Of a stretch of DNA of 64,000 nucleotides, positions 39,257-47,693 are shown in pieces. Position 1 is the first letter of the stretch. Every line of letters starts with the position of its first letter. A program made the position numbers and the translations under genes. The DNA comes from Rhodanobacter ginsengisoli (GTDB lineage: Bacteria; Pseudomonadota; Gammaproteobacteria; Xanthomonadales; Rhodanobacteraceae): assembly GCF_042657065.1 (NCBI RefSeq), contig NZ_JBHSNF010000003.1:434001-498000 (forward strand), given 5' to 3'. The notes beneath the pieces were generated by a model. The model searched no databases. It saw only the letters and a program-made list of their open reading frames with translations, and was not told the DNA's origin.

Positions 39257-42052
39257 ATGCGCATTCTTGAACGTTCCGTTTTCGTCGGCCCGTCGCTGTA
39301 TGCGCACTTCCCGGTGATCCGGCTGGAGCTGGACCTGGGCGAGCTGGAGCAGTGGCCCACCGGCAAGCTGGGCGCCGGCTTCGTCGACGGCCTGATCGCC
39401 GCGCTGCCGGGCCTGGCCGAGCACGGTTGCTCCTACCGCGAGCCGGGCGGCTTCATCCGGCGCATGCGCGAAGGCGAGGGCACCTGGCTGGGCCACGTGC
39501 TGGAGCATGTGGCGATCGAGTTGCAGAACGTGGCGGGCGAGGATGTCACTTTCGGCAAGACCCGCAGTGCGGACAAGCCGGGCGTGTATTCGGTGGTCTA
39601 CGAGTATGTGCAGAAGGAGGAGGGCATCGCCGCCGGCGAGCTGGCCCTGCGACTGCTGTCCTCGTTGTTGCCGGCCGAACTGCAGCCCCGCGGCAGCGTG
39701 CCGGAAGACTGGGAATGGTCGGCTGCACGCGACGAGTTCATCCGCTACGCGCAGCGCCGGGCGCTGGGACCGTCGACCGCCTCGCTGGTGCGCGCGGCCG
39801 AACAGCGCGGGATTCCGTGGCTGCGCCTGAACCAGCAGTCGCTGGTGCAGCTGGGTCATGGCAAGTACCAGCAACGCATCCAGGCCACCATCACCGGCAA
39901 GACACCGCATATCGCGGTGGAGCTGGCCAGCGACAAGGAGGAGACCAACAAGATCCTCGCCTCGCTCGGCCTGCCGGTACCGAAGCAGGAGCTGGTGCAG
40001 AACGAGGAAGGTGCGCTGCGCGCGGCGCGCCGGCTCGGCGTGCCGGTGGTGACCAAGCCGTTCAACGGCAATCACGGTCGCGGCATCTCGATCCACCTGA
40101 TGAGCGAGGAGGAGATCATTGCCGGCTTCAACGCGGCGCGCGAGCATTCGCGTTCGGTGATCGTGGAGAATTTCCTCAGCGGCGACGACCATCGCCTGCT
40201 GGTGGTCAACAACGAGCTGGTCGCCGCGACCCGGCGTACGCCGGGCCATGTGGTCGGCGACGGCGAGCGCACGATCGCGCAGCTGGTCGAGATCGTGAAC
40301 CAGGATCCGCGTCGTGGCGTCGGTCACGAGAAAGTGCTGACCCGGCTCGAGCTGGATGCACAGGCGCAGATGATGATGGAACGCGTCGGCTACCACGCCG
40401 AATCGATCCCGCTGCCCGGCGAGACGGTGTACCTGCGCTCGACCGCGAACCTGTCCACCGGCGGCACCGCGACCGACGTCACCGACATCATCCATCCGGA
40501 CAACCGCGACATGGCGGTGCGCGCGATCCGTGCGATCGGGCTGGACGTGGGCGGGGTCGACTTCCTCACCACCAATATCGCCGAGAGCTACAAGACGATT
40601 GGCGGCGGCATCTGCGAGGTCAACGCCGCGCCCGGCTTCCGCATGCATGTCAGTCCCAGCGAGGGCACGCCCCGCGATGCCGCCGGCCCGGTGATCGACA
40701 TGCTGTTTCCGCCGGGCACGCCTTCGCACGTGCCGATCGCCGCGTTGACCGGCACCAACGGCAAGACCACCACTGCGCGCATGCTGGCGCACATCACCAA
40801 GATGGCCGGCTATACGCCCGGCCTCACCACCACCGACGGCGTCTACATCGACGGCCAGCGCACGGTCGAGGGCGACATGACCGGGCCGGTGTCGGCACGG
40901 ATGGTGCTGGCCGATCCGCACATCGACATCGCGATACTGGAGACCGCACGGGGCGGGCTGCTGCGCGCCGGCATGGGCGTGCCGTCGGTGAACGTGGGCG
41001 CGGTGCTCAACGTGCAATCCGATCACCTGGGCCTGAAGGGCATCGACACGCTGGAGCAGCTGGCCGAGGTCAAGCGCATCGTGGTCGAGGTCGCGACGGA
41101 CTGCGCGGTGCTCAATGCCGACGACCCGAACGTGCTGAAGATGTCCGGCTACACCGACGCCAAGGTGATCTGCTACGTCACCATGAACCCCTCGCATGCG
41201 CTGGTGCGCGAGCATGTGCGCGCCGGTGGCCGTGCCTGCGCGCTGGAGGCGGGCGTCAACGGTTCGATGATCACGCTGTACGACAAGGGCAGCCACATTC
41301 CGCTGCTGTGGACGCACCTGATTCCGGCCACGCTGGAGGGGCGCGCGCTGCACAACGTGCAGAACGCGATGGTCGCCGCGGCGATGGCGTTCTCGCTGGG
41401 CATCAAGCTGGACGCGATCCGCCAGGGCCTGCGCACGTTCGACACCACGTTCTTCCAGGCGCCGGGACGCATGAACGTGTTCAGCGAGCATCCGTTCAAG
41501 GTGCTGTTCGACTACGGCCACAACGCGCATGCGGTGGCGGTGATGGCCGACCTGGCCGGACGCCTGGACGTGACCGGCCGGCGCATCGTGGTGCTGGCCG
41601 GTCCGGGCGATCGTCGCGACGAGGATCTGGTCGCGATCGCCGGGGCAGCGGCCGGTCGCTTCGATCATTACATCTGCCGCCGCGACGACGCGCTGCGCGG
41701 GCGCGATGGCGACGAGGTGCCGGGCATCCTGGCGCGCGCGCTGCGCGCGGCCGGCGTGCCGGACGAGGCGATCTCGATCATTCCCGATGAACAGCTGGCG
41801 GTCGACGCCGCACTGCGGATGGGCCGCAGCGGCGACCTGTTGCTGGTGTTCGCCGATGCGCTGGTGCGCTCGTGGAAGCAGATCATCAAGTTCCGCCCCG
41901 ACGGTACGCCGGCGGCGCAAGCCGAAGGCGGTGCGGTCGCCGTGCACGTGCCGGTGGCGGAGCCGACGTTCGACGAGGCCAGCTTCGCCGAGCTGGGCGA
42001 GCTGGTGCGCGATGAGCGCGGCGTGCGCTTCTCGCGCGAGAGCGACGATTGA
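39257..42052 (+). CDS. cphA: Cyanophycin synthetase CphA
   Basis: 931-residue enzyme that polymerises Asp and Arg into cyanophycin, a cytoplasmic nitrogen store. Three parts are visible: an N domain (1-160) with HVLEH (His80, Glu83, His84), an ATP-grasp domain (about 215-480; TKPFNGNHGRGISIHL, GVDFLTTNIAESYKTIGGGICEVNAAPG) that extends the Asp backbone, and a Mur-ligase domain with P-loop TGTNGKTTT (498-506), ILETARGGLLRAGMG and FDYGHNAHAV that adds Arg to the side chains. AGGGAA sits seven bases before the ATG. The stop is followed five bases later by the start of a shortened paralogue. Confidence 0.96.
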   Translation: MRILERSVFVGPSLYAHFPVIRLELDLGELEQWPTGKLGAGFVDGLIAALPGLAEHGCSYREPGGFIRRMREGEGTWLGHVLEHVAIELQNVAGEDVTFGKTRSADKPGVYSVVYEYVQKEEGIAAGELALRLLSSLLPAELQPRGSVPEDWEWSAARDEFIRYAQRRALGPSTASLVRAAEQRGIPWLRLNQQSLVQLGHGKYQQRIQATITGKTPHIAVELASDKEETNKILASLGLPVPKQELVQNEEGALRAARRLGVPVVTKPFNGNHGRGISIHLMSEEEIIAGFNAAREHSRSVIVENFLSGDDHRLLVVNNELVAATRRTPGHVVGDGERTIAQLVEIVNQDPRRGVGHEKVLTRLELDAQAQMMMERVGYHAESIPLPGETVYLRSTANLSTGGTATDVTDIIHPDNRDMAVRAIRAIGLDVGGVDFLTTNIAESYKTIGGGICEVNAAPGFRMHVSPSEGTPRDAAGPVIDMLFPPGTPSHVPIAALTGTNGKTTTARMLAHITKMAGYTPGLTTTDGVYIDGQRTVEGDMTGPVSARMVLADPHIDIAILETARGGLLRAGMGVPSVNVGAVLNVQSDHLGLKGIDTLEQLAEVKRIVVEVATDCAVLNADDPNVLKMSGYTDAKVICYVTMNPSHALVREHVRAGGRACALEAGVNGSMITLYDKGSHIPLLWTHLIPATLEGRALHNVQNAMVAAAMAFSLGIKLDAIRQGLRTFDTTFFQAPGRMNVFSEHPFKVLFDYGHNAHAVAVMADLAGRLDVTGRRIVVLAGPGDRRDEDLVAIAGAAAGRFDHYICRRDDALRGRDGDEVPGILARALRAAGVPDEAISIIPDEQLAVDAALRMGRSGDLLLVFADALVRSWKQIIKFRPDGTPAAQAEGGAVAVHVPVAEPTFDEASFAELGELVRDERGVRFSRESDD

Positions 42053-42057
42053 GCGCG

Positions 42058-43830
42058 ATGCCGGATTTCATGCCGTTCGGGGATTCGCGCCGGCTGACCG
42101 GCGGCAACCTGTATTTCGACGGCGTCGGTGCGGTGCTGGAGACGCAAGGCGCGCTGCCGGACGAGGCTGCGCTGCAGGCCTGGGACGAGGCGGTGCAGCG
42201 AGCTTGCGATGCGCTGGGCTGGCCATCGCAGGCCCGCGTGGTGCGGCGACATGCCAGTGGTGCCTCGCTGGCTTTCGTGGCGCCGCTGGATCAGCTGTTC
42301 AGCGCCACCGAAGTCAACGAATGGGCGTGGGGCTGCGCGTACGAGGCGCGGCACGGGGCGCTGGCCGCTCGCTGGCATGCGCCGGGCCATCCGGCGCTGT
42401 GGGACGAGGCGGCCGCGATGCATACCCTGCGCGCGTTCGCCGCGGCGGAGCGCCGGCCGGCGTTGCTGCCGCTGGTGGGCGCGGCGGAACGGCGCGGCCT
42501 GCCCGTGCTGATCGACGACGAGCTGCTTTCGATCGGCGCCGGTGACGGTGCCGCCTGCTGGCCGCTCGCGCAGTTGCCCGCGCCGGAGACGCTGGACTGG
42601 CCGGCCCTGCATACGGTACCGGTGGCGCTGGTGACGGGTTCCAACGGCAAGACCACCACCGTGCGACTGCTGGCCGCGATGGCGCAGGCGCATGGCTGGC
42701 ACGCGGGACACAGCTGCACCGATGGCGTGTTCATCGACGGTCGCGCCATCGAGGGCGGCGATTTTTCCGGGCCGGCCGGCGCACGCGCGGTACTCCGTAC
42801 GGCGGGCGTGCAGGCAGCGATCCTGGAAACGGCGCGCGGTGGCCTGCTGCGGCGCGGGCTGGCGGTGCAGCGGGCGCAGGTGGCGGTGGTCACCAATGTC
42901 AGCGACGATCATTTCGGCGAGTACGGCATCCACGATCTCGCCGGTCTGGCGGCGGTCAAGCTCACCGTGGCGAAGGTGCTCGACGCGTCCGGCCTGCTGG
43001 TGCTCAATGCCGACGATGCGCTGCTGGCCGCGCAGGCTGGCGGACTGTCCTGCCCGATCGGCTGGTTCGCGCTCGACGACGAACATCCACGCCTGCAGGC
43101 CGCGCGTATCGATGGCGGCGCCACCTGTGCGGTTCACGATGGTCGCCTGCGCCTGTTCATCCGCGGACACGGGCATGATCTTGGCGCGGTGGCCGCGATG
43201 CCGCTCAGTTTCGGCGGCAGCGCCCGCTACAACATCGCCAACCTCGCCGCGGCATCGCTGGCCGCCGCCGCGCTCGGCATCGCGGCGCAGACCATCGCGG
43301 CGACGCTGGCGCGCTTCGGCCAAACCCATGCCGACAATCCCGGGCGGCTGCAGCACTGGCAGCTCGGTTCGCTGCAGGTCTTCGTCGACTACGCGCACAA
43401 CCCCGAGGGCTTGCGTGGGCTGCTGCAGGTCGCCACCGGGCAGGGCGCGGGCGGGCGGCTGGGTTTGTTGCTGGGCCAGGCCGGCAATCGTGAGGCGCCG
43501 GCGATCCGCGAACTGGCCGCGACCGCCGCGCGCTTCCGGCCGGCCCGGGTGATGTTGAAGGATATCGAGGGCTTCCTGCGCGGTCGCGAGGCGGGCGAAG
43601 TGGCCGGCATCCTGCGGGAGTGCCTGCAGGGCGCCGGCATGCCGGGCGATGCGATCGTGGAATGCCTGGATGAGACGACTGCCGCGCGCAGCCTGCTGGT
43701 ATGGGCACGGGCCGGTGATGTGCTGGTGCTGCCGACCCACGGCGTGACGGCGCGCCAGCAGGTCAGTGCGCTGCTCGATGCCTTGCAGGCGCAGGGCTGG
43801 CAGCCCGGCACGCCGCTGCCGTCCGACTGA
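42058..43830 (+). CDS. CphA-derived Mur ligase lacking the ATP-grasp domain
   Basis: 590-residue protein. Its Mur-ligase half is clearly CphA-like: P-loop VTGSNGKTTT (192-201), CTDGVFIDGRAIEGGDFSGPAGAR, ILETARGGLLRRGLAV, VSDDHFGEYGI, VFVDYAHNPEGL. The first 190 residues align by eye with the CphA N domain and linker (GGNLYFDGVGAVLE against GPSLYAHFPVIRLE; LVGAAERRGLPVLIDDELLSIG against LVRAAEQRGIPWLRLNQQSLVQLG), but the 270-residue ATP-grasp domain is missing and the HxxEH motif is absent. It should still ligate an amino acid to a carboxylate using ATP. ATG 42058 is used; TTG 42049 would overlap cphA. Substrate unknown. Confidence 0.85.
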   Translation: MPDFMPFGDSRRLTGGNLYFDGVGAVLETQGALPDEAALQAWDEAVQRACDALGWPSQARVVRRHASGASLAFVAPLDQLFSATEVNEWAWGCAYEARHGALAARWHAPGHPALWDEAAAMHTLRAFAAAERRPALLPLVGAAERRGLPVLIDDELLSIGAGDGAACWPLAQLPAPETLDWPALHTVPVALVTGSNGKTTTVRLLAAMAQAHGWHAGHSCTDGVFIDGRAIEGGDFSGPAGARAVLRTAGVQAAILETARGGLLRRGLAVQRAQVAVVTNVSDDHFGEYGIHDLAGLAAVKLTVAKVLDASGLLVLNADDALLAAQAGGLSCPIGWFALDDEHPRLQAARIDGGATCAVHDGRLRLFIRGHGHDLGAVAAMPLSFGGSARYNIANLAAASLAAAALGIAAQTIAATLARFGQTHADNPGRLQHWQLGSLQVFVDYAHNPEGLRGLLQVATGQGAGGRLGLLLGQAGNREAPAIRELAATAARFRPARVMLKDIEGFLRGREAGEVAGILRECLQGAGMPGDAIVECLDETTAARSLLVWARAGDVLVLPTHGVTARQQVSALLDALQAQGWQPGTPLPSD

Positions 43831-43845
43831 GGCCGGCCGCTCCGT

Positions 43846-44361
43846 TCAGTGCGGGCTGCGTGGCTGCAGCGCGATGCGCACGAGGTACACGATGATCGCC
43901 ACATTGCCGACCAGGGTGGCCAGCTTGAGCCAGCCGAAGTGGTACAGCGTTTCGTACAGTTCCAGTGGAATCAGCGAGCCGGTGGCGATCACCGTGAACC
44001 ACTCCGCCCAGTACTTGCCCAGCCACAGCCCGACGCCCTCGATGCCGAACAGCACCGCGTAGCCGAGGGCGACCGCACCGATCGCCACGAACTGGCTCGG
44101 GCCGAAGTCCTGCAGCAGTTCGACCAGTTTCCAGCGCAGGCCGTTGCTGTCGGCCAGGGAAAGGTGTTCCAGCCAGCGCACCAGTGCCTCGAAGTTCTGT
44201 TGGGTGTCCAGATGGAAGGCGGCCATCGCCACCAGCAGCAGGCACCCGGTCTTGATGAGTTCGTAAACGGCGATGACGCGCAGGCCGGCGTGGTGCTGGC
44301 CGGGTGCGGTAGCCGCTGGGGCGTCGGTGGATTCGGGGAGGGGCATGGGCGGCGACTGCAT
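43846..44361 (-). CDS. DUF2127 membrane protein
   Basis: 171-residue protein with a Pro/Ala-rich 25-residue lead and four hydrophobic segments. The DUF2127 pattern is seen in GLRVIAVYELIKTGCLLLVAMAAFHL at the start, AIGAVALGYAVLFGIEGVGLWLGKYWAEWFTVIATGSLIPLELYE in the middle and IIVYLVRIAL at the end. The role of the family is unknown. It is convergent with the cyanophycin genes (15-base gap). The start is uncertain between ATG 44361 and ATG 44346; neither has a good ribosome site. Confidence 0.75.
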   Translation of the reverse strand: MQSPPMPLPESTDAPAATAPGQHHAGLRVIAVYELIKTGCLLLVAMAAFHLDTQQNFEALVRWLEHLSLADSNGLRWKLVELLQDFGPSQFVAIGAVALGYAVLFGIEGVGLWLGKYWAEWFTVIATGSLIPLELYETLYHFGWLKLATLVGNVAIIVYLVRIALQPRSPH

Positions 44362-44443
44362 GGGCAGGGGGTATTGTCGCCGATCGGGGGCGGGATGGCC
44401 TGTGTGTGATGGCATGGCTGCGCGCGCCGGATTACCGACAACC

Positions 44444-44516
44444 TGTGGGAGCGACTTCAGTCGCGATGCTCTCGCTCTGGCGCCCGTGTAGGAGCGCACC
44501 TTGTGCCCGGTGCTCT
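44444..44516 (+). repeat. Two REP-like palindromic units
   Basis: Unit A (44444-44472) reads TGTGGGAGCGACTTCAGTCG then CGATGCTCT, with stem GCGAC/GTCGC. Unit B (44487-44516) reads TGTAGGAGCGCACCTTGTGC then CCGGTGCTCT, with stem GCACC/GGTGC. Both share TGTRGGAGCG at the left and TGCTCT at the right, the pattern of REP sequences common in Pseudomonas and xanthomonads. Confidence 0.75.
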
Positions 44517-44544
44517 TGATGTGGAAAACAGAGAGCTTTCACCC

Positions 44545-44663
44545 TCCTGCGGAGGGCGAGGTACTTCTCTTTTGCTTGTCCACGTGCACGCAGGAGCGCG
44601 CATGAACAGCGAAGCTGACCCGAAGGGCGGAGGGCAGGATGCCCGCAGTAAAAGAGAAGTACC
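44545..44663. repeat. Compound inverted-repeat element
   Basis: Perfect 14-bp arms GGTACTTCTCTTTT (44560-44573) and AAAAGAGAAGTACC (44650-44663) enclose 76 bases; a small hairpin CCCTCC-TGC-GGAGGG lies outside the left arm and GGGC-AGGAT-GCCC inside the right one. It resembles a long interspersed repeat I recall as common in xanthomonad genomes, here with a different interior. It codes for nothing recognisable. Confidence 0.75.
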
Positions 44664-44731
44664 CAGCAACTGTCTTGAACGTCTGTTGCTATGCCACCGT
44701 TGCGCGGTGGTGCGCGCCGGAGAGTCGAGAG

Positions 44732-44760
44732 CAAAAAATCCCGCTTTTAGCGGGACTTTT
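44732..44760 (-). terminator. Terminator of the DUF1737 gene
   Basis: On the minus strand, stem TCCCGCT/AGCGGGA with a 3-base A loop is followed by TTTTTTGC. It lies about 75 bases beyond the DUF1737 stop. On the plus strand the T tract is weaker. Confidence 0.75.
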
Positions 44761-44832
44761 CAAAGTCGTGAATGTCTCAGTTCGGCGGCGGAAACTGACA
44801 TCCTGAAGCGGCTGCTGCACTCTCTTCCGGCG

Positions 44833-45039
44833 CTAGCCTTTTGTCGGCCAAAGTATCGCCTGGGCTACGACGACATGGTCACCGTTGAATATCGCCGCAG
44901 GAGAGCCGTACAGCTCATAGCCAAGATCCAGCGCCTCCGAGACGCGACGGCAAAATGCAGCGTCGTCTCTGCCTGTAAGCAGGCGATATCGAGGAAGGTC
45001 GTCGGGCGGTAGATCTGACATGAGAGTAGTTTCTGACAT
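44833..45039 (-). CDS. DUF1737-domain small protein
   Basis: 68-residue protein. After a short lead the DUF1737 core is clear: YRLLTGRDDAAFCRRVSEALDLGYELYGSPAAIFNGDHVVVAQAILWP. This small domain occurs alone in many proteobacteria and has no known function. It may start at ATG 45039 (GAAGAA just upstream) or ATG 45021. A good terminator follows. Nothing in its neighbours suggests a partner. Confidence 0.8.
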   Translation of the reverse strand: MSETTLMSDLPPDDLPRYRLLTGRDDAAFCRRVSEALDLGYELYGSPAAIFNGDHVVVAQAILWPTKG

Positions 45040-45224
45040 TTCTTCGGGTCATTGATTATGCCCGCTTCAGGTCGACTTCTGCCCGTCGCAACCTGCGCGG
45101 CAATCATCGGGCCGGGAAGGTGGCCATGGTGCGAGCATTCAACGCATGAACCCGACCCGCAAGAACGGGGCAGGTTCAGATACGGCAGCAACCGCTTCGG
45201 GTCGAAGGCGGCACGGGGTCGCGA

Positions 45225-45446
45225 TCAACAACAGCGCCCACCGCCACCCTTGTAGCGGGCTTCCTGCCGCTCGCGGAAGAACTCCTCGTAGCTGGGTACC
45301 CTGCGTTCGGGGTGGTGTTCGCGCAGGTGTTTCACGTAGGCGTCGTAGTCGGGCAAGCCGCAGCAGAGGCGGGCGGTCTGTACCGCCCGCGCCCAGACGG
45401 TGCGGAGCATGTGATGGCCGTGGGTCGACATGTTCATGAGCGACAT
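45225..45446 (-). CDS. YbdD/YjiX-family small protein
   Basis: 73-residue protein (DUF466 family) with WARAVQTARLCCGLPDYDAYVKHLREHHPERRVPSYEEFFRERQEARY and a Cys/Gly-rich end, GGGGRCC. In many bacteria it is encoded directly after cstA or btsT, and work on the E. coli homologue links it to pyruvate or peptide uptake by those carriers. Here its start is two bases after the cstA stop, so the genes are co-translated. It is probably a cytoplasmic or membrane-associated partner. Confidence 0.88.
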   Translation of the reverse strand: MSLMNMSTHGHHMLRTVWARAVQTARLCCGLPDYDAYVKHLREHHPERRVPSYEEFFRERQEARYKGGGGRCC

Positions 45447-45448
45447 CC

Positions 45449-47521
45449 TCAGCTGGCGACACTGCTCAGTGCCACATACGGTTCTTCATGCGCGGTCGGG
45501 TGGTTGGTGCGCCATGCGCGGAGCAGCGCACGCAGGGAGAAGATGACCATGGTCACGATCAGCGCCATGAACAGGCCGGTGAGCGCCATGTCGACGTAGT
45601 TGTTGGTGACGATGCGCTGCATCTCGGCCACGCTCTTGGCGGGCGCCAGCAACTGGCCTTGCTGCATCGCGGCGTTGTACTTGTTGGCGGCAGCGGTGAA
45701 GCTGATGGTGCCGACGAGTTTTTCGTAGCCGGCGGTGAGGGTGCAGACGATCAGCCACAACGCCGGGATGCCCGGCACCAGCACGAAGCGCTCGCGCTTG
45801 AGCTTCACCACCACCACGGTGGCCAGCATCAGTGCGATCGCCGCGAGCATCTGGTTGGCGATGCCGAACAGCGGCCACAGCGTGTTGATGCCGCCCAGCG
45901 GATCGACCGCGCCCTGGTACAGGAAGTAGCCCCACAGTGCCACGCAGATCGCGGTGGCGAGCAGGTTGCCGGTCCACGAGGCGGTCTCCTTCAGCGGCTT
46001 GTAAACCAGCCCGGCGATCTCCTGGATCATGAAGCGGCCGACGCGGGTGCCGGCATCGACCGTGGTGAGGATGAACAGCGCTTCGAACAGGATCGCGTAG
46101 TGATACCAGAACGCCATCATGCCGCCGCCGGGGATGATGTTGTGCAGCAGCTGGGCCATGCCGACGGCCAGCGTCGGTGCGCCACCGGCGCGGCTGAGGA
46201 TGCTGGATTCGCCGATGTTCTTCGCTGTCTGGATGAGCTCGTCCGGGGTCAGCACGAAACCCCACTGGCTGATCGTGGTGGCGGCCTGCTGCACGGTGGT
46301 GCCGATCAGTGCGCTGGGCGAGTTCATCGCGAAGTACACGCCCGGATGCAGCGAGGTGGCCGCGACCAGCGCCATGATCGCGACGAACGCCTCCATCAGC
46401 ATGCCGCCGTAGCCGACCATGCGTGCCTGGCCTTCATTGGCCAGCAGCTTGGGCGTGGTGCCGGAAGCGATGATCGAATGCCAGCCGGAGACGGCACCGC
46501 AGGCGATGGTGATGAACAGGAACGGGAACAGGTTGCCGGCGAACACCGGGCCGGTGCCATCGATGAACTTGGTCACCGCCGGCATCTGCAGGGTCGGCGC
46601 GGCCAGGAAGATCGCCAGCGCCAGCAGCGCGATGGTGCCGATCTTGAGGAAGGTGGAGAGGTAGTCGCGCGGCGCCAGCAGCAGCCACACCGGCAGGATC
46701 GAGGCGCAGGAGCCGTAGGCGATCAGCAGCCAGGCCAGTGCCCTGGCGTCGAAGTCGAACATCGGTCCCAGCGTGGCCGAATCGGCCACGTACTTGCCGA
46801 ACCAGATCGAGGCCAGCAGCAGCACCAGGCCGATCAGCGACACCTCGAGGATGCGGCCCGGCCGGAACCAGCGCAGGTAGGTACCCATCAGCAACGCGAT
46901 CGGGATCGTGCAGGCGACGGTGAAGGTGCCCCAGGGGCTGTGCGTGAGCGCCTTGACCACCACCAGCGCCAGCACCGCCAGCACGATCATCATCAGCACC
47001 AGCACGCCGATCATCGCCACGATGCCGGGCAGCGGCCCCAGTTCCTCGCGCAGCATGTGGCCGAGCGAGCGACCGTCCCGGCGCAGCGACAGTCCAAGGA
47101 TCATGAAATCCTGCACCGCGCCGGCGAACACCACGCCGAACAGGATCCACAGCGTGCCGGGAAGATAGCCCATCTGGGCGGCCAGCACCGGGCCGACCAG
47201 CGGTCCGGCGCCGGCGATCGCGGCGAAGTGGTGACCGAAGACCACCCACTTGTCGGTCGGCACGTAGTCGAGGCCATCGTTGCGCAATACCGCGGGCGTC
47301 GCCCGGGTGGGATCCAGTTGCAGCACCGAGTATTCGATGAACTTGCCGTAGAAGCGGTAGCCGATCACGAACACCGAGATCGCGGCGGCGACCAGCCAGA
47401 TCGCATTGATCGGTTCGCCGCGGCGCAGGGCGACGACGCCCAGGCAGAACGCGCCGACGATGGCGATCGCGACCCACAGGATCTTGCTGGCTGGGCTCGG
47501 CTGGGGAATGGCTGCTTGCAT
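45449..47521 (-). CDS. cstA: Carbon starvation protein A family transporter
   Basis: 690-residue inner-membrane carrier with about 16-18 hydrophobic segments. Family marks are VLRNDGLDYVPTDKWVVFGHHFAAIAGAGPLVGPVLAAQMGYLPG near the N terminus, ISGWHSIIASGTTPK-like AVSGWHSIIASGTTPKLLANE, and GGGMMAFWYHYAILFEALFILTTVDAGTRVGRFM. CstA was first described as a peptide transporter induced on starvation; later work shows pyruvate uptake. ATG 47521 has GAGGAGAAG upstream and opens MQAAIPQPSPAS; the frame beyond it is not needed. It is followed by ybdD. Confidence 0.95.
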   Translation of the reverse strand: MQAAIPQPSPASKILWVAIAIVGAFCLGVVALRRGEPINAIWLVAAAISVFVIGYRFYGKFIEYSVLQLDPTRATPAVLRNDGLDYVPTDKWVVFGHHFAAIAGAGPLVGPVLAAQMGYLPGTLWILFGVVFAGAVQDFMILGLSLRRDGRSLGHMLREELGPLPGIVAMIGVLVLMMIVLAVLALVVVKALTHSPWGTFTVACTIPIALLMGTYLRWFRPGRILEVSLIGLVLLLASIWFGKYVADSATLGPMFDFDARALAWLLIAYGSCASILPVWLLLAPRDYLSTFLKIGTIALLALAIFLAAPTLQMPAVTKFIDGTGPVFAGNLFPFLFITIACGAVSGWHSIIASGTTPKLLANEGQARMVGYGGMLMEAFVAIMALVAATSLHPGVYFAMNSPSALIGTTVQQAATTISQWGFVLTPDELIQTAKNIGESSILSRAGGAPTLAVGMAQLLHNIIPGGGMMAFWYHYAILFEALFILTTVDAGTRVGRFMIQEIAGLVYKPLKETASWTGNLLATAICVALWGYFLYQGAVDPLGGINTLWPLFGIANQMLAAIALMLATVVVVKLKRERFVLVPGIPALWLIVCTLTAGYEKLVGTISFTAAANKYNAAMQQGQLLAPAKSVAEMQRIVTNNYVDMALTGLFMALIVTMVIFSLRALLRAWRTNHPTAHEEPYVALSSVAS

Positions 47522-47693
47522 GGCGGGCTTCTCCTCGGCAATGCCTCCAAGATGCTCCCCGTCCGGCGCGAGGGTCAATCCCCCAGCCGACCGGCCGGCA
47601 TTAGCCATTGGTCGTATGGCCAGACACGTCGGTCATGCTGCGGGTTTCCCGCGGAGGTACACTGGCCGCCCAGTCGAAGCCAGGGAATTCTTC

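Larger units (their letters stand above)
44362..44832. other. 471-base gene-free, repeat-rich region
   Basis: No gene is supported. From left to right it holds two REP-like hairpins (44444-44516), a compound inverted-repeat element (44545-44663), a further 6-bp hairpin CCACCG/CGGTGG (44694-44710) and the terminator of the DUF1737 gene (44732-44760). A plus-strand frame running 44503-45012 crosses all of these and is not a protein gene. Confidence 0.65.

Noticed and set aside
38096..41947. 1283-codon minus-strand frame over cphB and cphA
   Set aside because: Antisense shadow; cphA and cphB show complete catalytic motifs on the plus strand.
44503..45012. 169-codon plus-strand frame after the DUF2127 gene
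   Set aside because: It crosses a compound repeat, hairpins and a terminator and is antisense to the DUF1737 gene; no ribosome site.
44865..45191. 108-codon minus-strand frame overlapping the DUF1737 gene
   Set aside because: Different frame from the recognised DUF1737 domain, no domain of its own, no ribosome site.
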